From positions 5,084,001 to 5,148,000 of the forward strand of contig NZ_CP092423.2 in NCBI RefSeq assembly GCF_022374895.2: a DNA stretch of 64,000 bases. Direction: 5' to 3'. Made by a program: the position numbers and the translations under genes. Numbering within the stretch: the first letter of the stretch is position 1; each line of letters begins with the position of its first letter. The notes below the pieces were generated by a model that was not told the origin of the DNA, did no database searches, and worked only from the letters and a program-made list of their open reading frames with translations. Positions 59,358 through 64,000 of the stretch are shown one piece after another. The DNA is from Mycobacterium lentiflavum (GTDB lineage Bacteria; Actinomycetota; Actinomycetes; Mycobacteriales; Mycobacteriaceae).

Positions 59358-60011
59358 ATGGCCGGCGCAGCAACGCCCGAGAAGGTCAGCGTCGTTGTCG
59401 GCGATGATCACCCGCTCTTCCGGGAAGGGGTGGTGCGCGCACTCGCGCTCAGCGGTGAGGTGAACGTCGTCGGCGAGGCGGACGACGGCACGCAAGCGTT
59501 GGAACTGATCAAGGAGCACCGGCCCGACGTCGCGTTGCTCGACTTCCGGATGCCCGGCATGGACGGCGCCCAAGTAGCCGCGGCGGTGCGAAGCAACGAA
59601 TTGCCCACCCGCGTGCTGCTGTTGTCCGCCCACGACGAGGCGGCCATCGTGTATCAAGCGCTGCAGCAGGGCGCGGCCGGCTTTCTGCTCAAGGACTCGA
59701 CGCGCACCGAGATCGTCAAAGCCGTGCTCGATTGCGCGAACGGAAACGACGTGGTGGCCCCCTCTCTTGCCGGAGGCCTTGCCGCGCAGATTCGGCAGCG
59801 AGCCGAACCGTCGGCTCCTGTCCTGTCCGCTCGCGAGCGCGAAGTGCTCAATCGGATTGCGCGCGGTCAAAGCATCCCCGCGATCGCCGGCGAATTGTTC
59901 GTGGCACCCTCCACCGTCAAGACCCATGTGCAGCGGCTCTACGAGAAGCTCGGGGTCAGTGACCGGGCTGCCGCCGTCGCCGAGGCGATGCGGCAAGGTC
60001 TGCTCAACTAG
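59358..60011 (+). CDS. narL: NarL-type response regulator
   Basis: 217 residues from ATG 59358. The receiver domain has VGDDHPLFREG, phospho-acceptor Asp62 (LDFRMPGMDG), the switch Ser and Lys in LLSAHDE and LLKDS. A LuxR-type DNA-binding domain follows (LSAREREVLNRIARGQSIPAIAGELFVAPSTVKTHV). The sequence is nearly that of M. tuberculosis NarL (Rv0844c) as remembered. It is divergent from the kinase gene and overlaps the end of the E1-like gene by 8 nt. The name is by orthology; a role in nitrate response is not shown. Confidence 0.92.
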   Translation: MAGAATPEKVSVVVGDDHPLFREGVVRALALSGEVNVVGEADDGTQALELIKEHRPDVALLDFRMPGMDGAQVAAAVRSNELPTRVLLLSAHDEAAIVYQALQQGAAGFLLKDSTRTEIVKAVLDCANGNDVVAPSLAGGLAAQIRQRAEPSAPVLSAREREVLNRIARGQSIPAIAGELFVAPSTVKTHVQRLYEKLGVSDRAAAVAEAMRQGLLN

Positions 60012-60900
60012 CGGCCGGCCAGACTTCGGGCTCCCGAATCGGCTCCGGCTGCTCTTCGGCCAACATCGCCTTCGCGTGGGCCTCGGCCTCGGCGACCAGG
60101 TGGCGCGCCCGGCGCTCCAGCTCGTAGAGGTGGCCGGCGCTGATGCCGGCGCCGATCAGGCGCTGCCTTTCGAAGACCAGTGGGTCGACCGAGGAGACGC
60201 CATTCGTACGCTGGGTCATCGCCTGGACTAGAACGGGGCCCCCGCCCTCGCCGGCGCGTCGCACGGCCTCGGCGACCGAGTCACGCACCGCCGCAACGTC
60301 GTTGCCGTCGACAGACAGCACCGGGATGCCGTGGCACTCGGCGGCGTAATTGTCCTGACGGGCATTCTCGACGACGAACACCACCGGAAGCTGCCAGGAC
60401 ACCGCGATGTGTGCGGCCTCGGCGAAGTCCGCGGACTTCACGTCACGAGTTTCCATGGCGCACAACGTGACCCGGCCGTCGTCGAGCAATTGCTTGCCGT
60501 AGGCATGTCCCACGGCCAGCAGCGGCGACTGCTGCAGAGCGCTGGTTGCCGACAACCCACGAACCGACGCCACGAACGCGGCGTCCTCGTCACCGTCCGG
60601 ACCGAAGCCCGGTCCGGTCAACGCGGCGATGGCCGGACCCAGCGGCAGCGCGCAAGCGACCTGCTGGGCGTGCTGCAGATGAATGATGCCGGTGGTCATG
60701 ACGTCGCCGGGGCGAAGTGCCGCGGCGGTTCCGATGGCAACGGCCTCCTGGCCGAAGGCGGCCTGGACGGGCTGATTGAGGCGACCGTCGATGCGCAACT
60801 CCTCCACCGCCATGTCGAGCAGGCGCAAGACCCACATTTGGCGGTACAGCTCCACCTGGTCATGCAACCGTGCCGGTGACAGTTCGGGTGTGCGAGTCAT
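60004..60900 (-). CDS. E1-alpha-like (2-oxoacid dehydrogenase) protein with degenerate ThDP motif
   Basis: 298 residues from ATG 60900, with AAGGAGA upstream. The overall layout follows E1-alpha subunits (NQPVQAAFGQEAVAIGTAAALRPGD, LPVVFVVENA). The ThDP/Mg motif GDG-x(11)-N is lost: the Asp is Thr151 and the Asn is His164 in METRDVKSADFAEAAH. No E1-beta, E2 or E3 gene is adjacent. It corresponds in place to M. tuberculosis Rv0843. It may be a non-catalytic or regulatory protein; its conservation next to narL and the kinase suggests a shared role. Confidence 0.82.
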   Translation of the reverse strand: MTRTPELSPARLHDQVELYRQMWVLRLLDMAVEELRIDGRLNQPVQAAFGQEAVAIGTAAALRPGDVMTTGIIHLQHAQQVACALPLGPAIAALTGPGFGPDGDEDAAFVASVRGLSATSALQQSPLLAVGHAYGKQLLDDGRVTLCAMETRDVKSADFAEAAHIAVSWQLPVVFVVENARQDNYAAECHGIPVLSVDGNDVAAVRDSVAEAVRRAGEGGGPVLVQAMTQRTNGVSSVDPLVFERQRLIGAGISAGHLYELERRARHLVAEAEAHAKAMLAEEQPEPIREPEVWPAAS

Positions 60901-61027
60901 CTTGCGGGTCTCCTTAACTCGTCGTGGATACAAGAGTTAAGTTAGGCCGCTCTAGCTGGCTAAACCTCCGCTGATCGGGCCGGAATCCGGTTGAACCCCC
61001 GTTCCCCCGATTGGGGGACATGCCACC

Positions 61028-61912
61028 TTAATCCTGGTCCTGACCTGCGCGTAACAGCAGTCGCGCCGCCGAGTACGCGTCTTCCCGGCCGTCGACCACC
61101 GACTGAGCCAGCGCCTCGAGGTCCGCCCGGGTTCGCAACTGGCTTTGGGCCAGGGACAGGATTTGAGCGCGGGCTCGCGCCAACCGGCGCTCACGGCTGT
61201 CGGTGCGGTGATGGTCGTCGATGACGGCGACGAGGTCGGCGACACCCTCACCCCGTGCGGCGATCAGGCTGACGATGGGCGCCTTGGTCTCAGCGCGCAG
61301 GTCGCGCACGGTCTGTTCAGCACCTTCGCGGTCGGCCTTGTTGACCGCGACGATGTCGGCGACTTCAAGCACACCCGCCTTGGCGGCCTGGACGGCGTCA
61401 CCGGCCCCGGGGTTGAGGATGACGATGGTGGGGTCGGCGACGGCAGCGATCTCGATCTCCGACTGTCCCACCCCCACGGTTTCCAGCAGCACCAAGTCGT
61501 AGCCGATCGCACCCAGCAGGCGGATGGCCGCCGGCACCGCGGCCGCCAAACCACCGAGATGTCCGCGACTTGCCACCGAGCGGATCAGCACGTCAGAGTC
61601 ATTGATATGCGCGGCCATTCGAATGCGGTCGCCCAGTAGCGCCCCGCCGCTGAACGGCGACGACGGGTCGACGGCCAATACGGCCACCCGGCGGCCGCGC
61701 TCGCGGTAGGCCCCGACGAGGGCCGCAACCGTCGTCGACTTACCCGCACCGGGCGGCCCGGTAATCCCGACGACACGCACGGTGCGAGCACTTGCCGGTC
61801 CGATGCTGGCCAGCACCTCGTCGCGCTCGTCGCCCTCGACGAGACTGAGCAGCCGACCCGCAGCGCGCTGAGATCCGTTGCGCGCTCCGGCAATTAGGTC
61901 GGCGATCGTCAT
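61028..61912 (-). CDS. MeaB/ArgK-type P-loop GTPase
   Basis: 294 residues from ATG 61912. Walker A GPPGAGKST, switch segment AVDPSSPFSGGALLGDR, ETVGVGQSE and the G4 motif NKAD mark the MeaB (methylmalonyl-CoA mutase chaperone) family, known for protecting B12-dependent mutases. The C-terminal dimerisation helices are present but short. No mutase gene is in the window, so it is either a second copy or serves another B12 enzyme elsewhere. It follows the thiolase gene (8 bp gap) on the same strand. Confidence 0.9.
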   Translation of the reverse strand: MTIADLIAGARNGSQRAAGRLLSLVEGDERDEVLASIGPASARTVRVVGITGPPGAGKSTTVAALVGAYRERGRRVAVLAVDPSSPFSGGALLGDRIRMAAHINDSDVLIRSVASRGHLGGLAAAVPAAIRLLGAIGYDLVLLETVGVGQSEIEIAAVADPTIVILNPGAGDAVQAAKAGVLEVADIVAVNKADREGAEQTVRDLRAETKAPIVSLIAARGEGVADLVAVIDDHHRTDSRERRLARARAQILSLAQSQLRTRADLEALAQSVVDGREDAYSAARLLLRAGQDQD

Positions 61913-61919
61913 GAAGACA

Positions 61920-63071
61920 TTATGGAGCCGCGACTTCGATGACCGTCGCCGAGCCCATGCCGCCGCCGGCACACATGGCGGCGACACCGATGCCGCCGCC
62001 GCGCCGACGCAGTTCGTGCACCAGCGTGACCAGCATCCGGGCCCCGGTGGCCGCGACCGGATGTCCGAGGCCACAACCGCTGCCGCTGACGTTCACCTTG
62101 TCCGGATCGAGCTCGAGTATCTTGACGGTCGCCACGCACATCGCAGCGAAGGCCTCGTTGATTTCGAACAGGTCTACATCAGGGATCGAAAGACCGCCAC
62201 GGGCAAGGGCTTTCGGGATGGCGTCGACCGGCGCCAAACCGGTGATCGCGGGGTCGACGCCGACCGAAGCCCAGGACCGCACGGTAGCCAGTGCCGGCAA
62301 ACCGAGTTGGGCACCCAGCCGGTCGCTCGCGATGATCAACGCCGCCGCGCCGTCGTTGGCACCGCACGCATTGCCGGCGGTGATCGAAAAACCGTCGATC
62401 TCGGGATGCAGCGGCTTGAGCCCGGCCAGCTTCTCCATCGTGGTGTCGCGGCGCGGGTGCTCGTCGACCGAGAACAGCCCGTGCGGCGTCTCGATCGCAA
62501 CGATCTCCTCCTTGAAGCGGCCTTCGTCGATCGCAGCGATCGCGTTGCGATGCGACCGCAGCGCCCAGGCGTCCATCTCCTCGCGGCTGACACCCGCCTT
62601 GACCGCCGCGTTCCAGCCCACGGTGATCGACATGTCCAGGTTGGGGGCGTCGGGGCGGTCCGGGTGCGTCGGCGGAAACCAGTCGACCCACTCGCCGTCC
62701 ACCTGGATCCGGGACCGCGGTGAGGTCGACGCCGCGTTTACACCTCCGGCGATGACCAGCTCGTCCATTCCGGCGCGCACGCTCGCCGCCGCGCTCTGCA
62801 CCGCCGCCTGCCCGGCCGCGCAATGCCGATTGTTGGCCAGACCGGGCACGTGAGACAGCCCCGCGGTGATGGCCGCATGCCGGGCGACCACGCCGCCGCC
62901 GTAGAGCCCTTCACCCAGGATCACGTCGTCGACCCGCGCCGGATCCAGGTCGGTGGCCGCCTCCGAGACGACGTGGTGTGCGAGCTCGAACGCGGTGGTG
63001 TCGCGCAGCGTTCCCTTGCGGGCGGTGCCGATGGGGGTCCGCAGAGCGGACACAATCACTGCTTCAGGCAC
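61920..63071 (-). CDS. Acetyl-CoA C-acyltransferase (thiolase)
   Basis: 383 residues from GTG 63071, chosen because GGAGA lies a few bases upstream on the minus strand; longer frames run through the operator. Nucleophile Cys in NRHCAAGQAAVQSAA, His in GLGHPVAATG and the second Cys in MCAGGGMGSA are all intact. It is a degradative thiolase of the FadA type. Its promoter carries a copy of the regulon palindrome (63129-63145). The gene probably forms an operon with the MeaB gene. Confidence 0.93.
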   Translation of the reverse strand: MPEAVIVSALRTPIGTARKGTLRDTTAFELAHHVVSEAATDLDPARVDDVILGEGLYGGGVVARHAAITAGLSHVPGLANNRHCAAGQAAVQSAAASVRAGMDELVIAGGVNAASTSPRSRIQVDGEWVDWFPPTHPDRPDAPNLDMSITVGWNAAVKAGVSREEMDAWALRSHRNAIAAIDEGRFKEEIVAIETPHGLFSVDEHPRRDTTMEKLAGLKPLHPEIDGFSITAGNACGANDGAAALIIASDRLGAQLGLPALATVRSWASVGVDPAITGLAPVDAIPKALARGGLSIPDVDLFEINEAFAAMCVATVKILELDPDKVNVSGSGCGLGHPVAATGARMLVTLVHELRRRGGGIGVAAMCAGGGMGSATVIEVAAP

Positions 63072-63128
63072 GGGTTTCTCCAGTTCAGCCAGCAACGTGC
63101 GGGGCTTCGAGGGCCGCGCGCAGATCAA

Positions 63129-63145
63129 TGAGAACAATATTCTCT
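63129..63145. promoter_or_regulatory. Regulon palindrome in the thiolase/peptidase divergent promoter
   Basis: TGAGAAC-AAT-ATTCTCT, 12 of 14 arm positions matching the consensus. It lies 58 bp before the thiolase start and 125 bp before the plus-strand hydrolase gene, so it may control both. Confidence 0.7.
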
Positions 63146-63269
63146 CATTTAGAGAGTGGCAGTTGCAAGAACGCGGGCGCCGGATGACCGCACCGAAAGC
63201 TCCGCCGACTACGATTCCGTGCCATCCGCGGACAGTGCTCTTTCAGACGTAGGGAGGCGGCGGACAGCC

Positions 63270-64000
63270 ATGACTCAGTCGGAGGGGACCATCGCGGTTC
63301 CGGGCGGAAATGTTTGGTTCAAGCGCGTCGGCGGTGGGCCCGGTCTTCCCCTGCTGGCGATCCACGGCGGGCCCGGCGTGCCGCACAACTATTTGCTGTC
63401 GCTGCAACGCCTGGCCGATGAACGCGAGGTCATTTTCTGGGACCAGCTTGGCTGCGGCAATTCGCAATGCCCGTCGGACCCCACCCTTTGGACGATGGAC
63501 CGTTCGGTCGCCGAAGTGGACGCCGTCATCGGTGCGCTAGGCCTGGAACGCTTCCACATGTTCGGCAATTCGTGGGGCGGAATGCTGGCGCAGCAGTACC
63601 TGCTCGACATCCCGTCTACCGCGGCCAGCCTGACCATCTCGAACAGCATCGCGTCCATCCCCGCGTTCTCGCAGATGGTCGGCCGGCTCAAGCGTGACTT
63701 GGACCCGGATACTCAATCCGCCATCGACCACCACGAAGCCGCCGGCACGACGCAGTCGCCGGAATACCAGGACGCGATCCGCACCTGGAATGAGACGTAT
63801 CTGTGCCGCGTCCACCCGTGGCCAGCAGAACTTCAGGAAGCGTTCATCCGCATGGGAGCCGAGGTCTTCGAAACGATGTTCGGCCCCAGCGACTTTCGCA
63901 TCGTCGGGAACATCAGCAATTGGGACGTCTTCGACCGACTGCCCGAACTCGACCTGCCGACCCTCATCGTTGCGGGCCGCTACGACGAATGCGACCACGA
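63270..64000 (+). CDS. Proline iminopeptidase-like alpha/beta hydrolase, 3'-truncated by window end
   Basis: The frame is open from ATG 63270 to base 64000 without a stop (243 codons visible). HGGPG oxyanion motif, then DQLGCGNS and GNSWGG nucleophile elbow are typical of the proline iminopeptidase/L-amino-acid amidase family; the Asp and His of the triad are expected beyond the end (PTLIVAGRYDECDH at the edge). It is divergent from the thiolase gene. It cleaves N-terminal proline or an amide, or a related acyl bond; the substrate is not known. Confidence 0.88.
   Translation, partial: MTQSEGTIAVPGGNVWFKRVGGGPGLPLLAIHGGPGVPHNYLLSLQRLADEREVIFWDQLGCGNSQCPSDPTLWTMDRSVAEVDAVIGALGLERFHMFGNSWGGMLAQQYLLDIPSTAASLTISNSIASIPAFSQMVGRLKRDLDPDTQSAIDHHEAAGTTQSPEYQDAIRTWNETYLCRVHPWPAELQEAFIRMGAEVFETMFGPSDFRIVGNISNWDVFDRLPELDLPTLIVAGRYDECDH

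Overview
The window reads as chromosomal DNA of a Mycobacterium, most likely a non-tuberculous slow grower. The GC content is high, GTG starts and 1-8 nt gene overlaps are common, and several genes are close to ones remembered from M. tuberculosis: a MmcO-type multicopper oxidase (44799-46433), a NarL response regulator (59358-60011) with its divergent histidine kinase, an E1-alpha-like dehydrogenase, a DUF5313 protein and a mycofactocin-type SDR. No rRNA, tRNA, CRISPR array, phage gene or insertion sequence was seen. Nearly all of the window is accessory lipid, terpenoid or aromatic catabolism.

Left part (1-20.8 kb): an operon of two metal-dependent amidohydrolases, a Rieske ferredoxin and an alpha/beta hydrolase (1-3023); a NuoF-like flavoprotein translationally coupled to a ferredoxin (3572-5145); a DUF35-thiolase fusion followed by a hydrolase and two beta-hydroxyacid dehydrogenases (5779-9960); two P450-ferredoxin pairs (10075-13293); a TetR unit, a disulfide oxidoreductase, and a thiolase/crotonase/acyl-CoA dehydrogenase operon with an upstream amidohydrolase (16301-20842).

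Middle part (21.2-42.9 kb): a seven-gene operon led by an AhpD-like protein and a Rieske ring hydroxylase and ending in a split acyl-CoA dehydrogenase pair (21262-26966); a third acyl-CoA dehydrogenase divergent from a TetR gene (27324-29390); a P450 remnant; SDRs; an OhrR-like MarR gene; and a long minus-strand cluster (32742-42841) with an SDR, a TetR regulator, ferredoxin, P450, amidohydrolase, two M24 proteins, a crotonase and a double CaiB CoA-transferase.

Right part (43-64 kb): mmcO, then an mhp-like meta-cleavage block (46430-58022) lying exactly between mmcO and the kinase/narL/E1-like genes that are its neighbours in M. tuberculosis; finally a MeaB GTPase, a thiolase and a truncated peptidase-like hydrolase.

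The strongest cross-window signal is a 17-bp palindrome (consensus TGAGAAT-N3-ATTCTCA) found at eight intergenic places ahead of catabolic units, one of them in the divergent promoter of the TetR gene at 28674. This suggests that one repressor controls many of these modules as a regulon. A second, unrelated palindrome pair (41906-41951 and 42868-42891) marks a local TetR/SDR circuit, and an 8-3-8 palindrome (55645-55663) marks the IclR/mhp circuit. Several proteins keep a fold but have lost catalytic residues (M24 at 36163, CaiB domain 1, amidohydrolase at 23399, E1-like at 60004, thiolase domain at 5779), which implies a set of non-canonical or paired enzymes.
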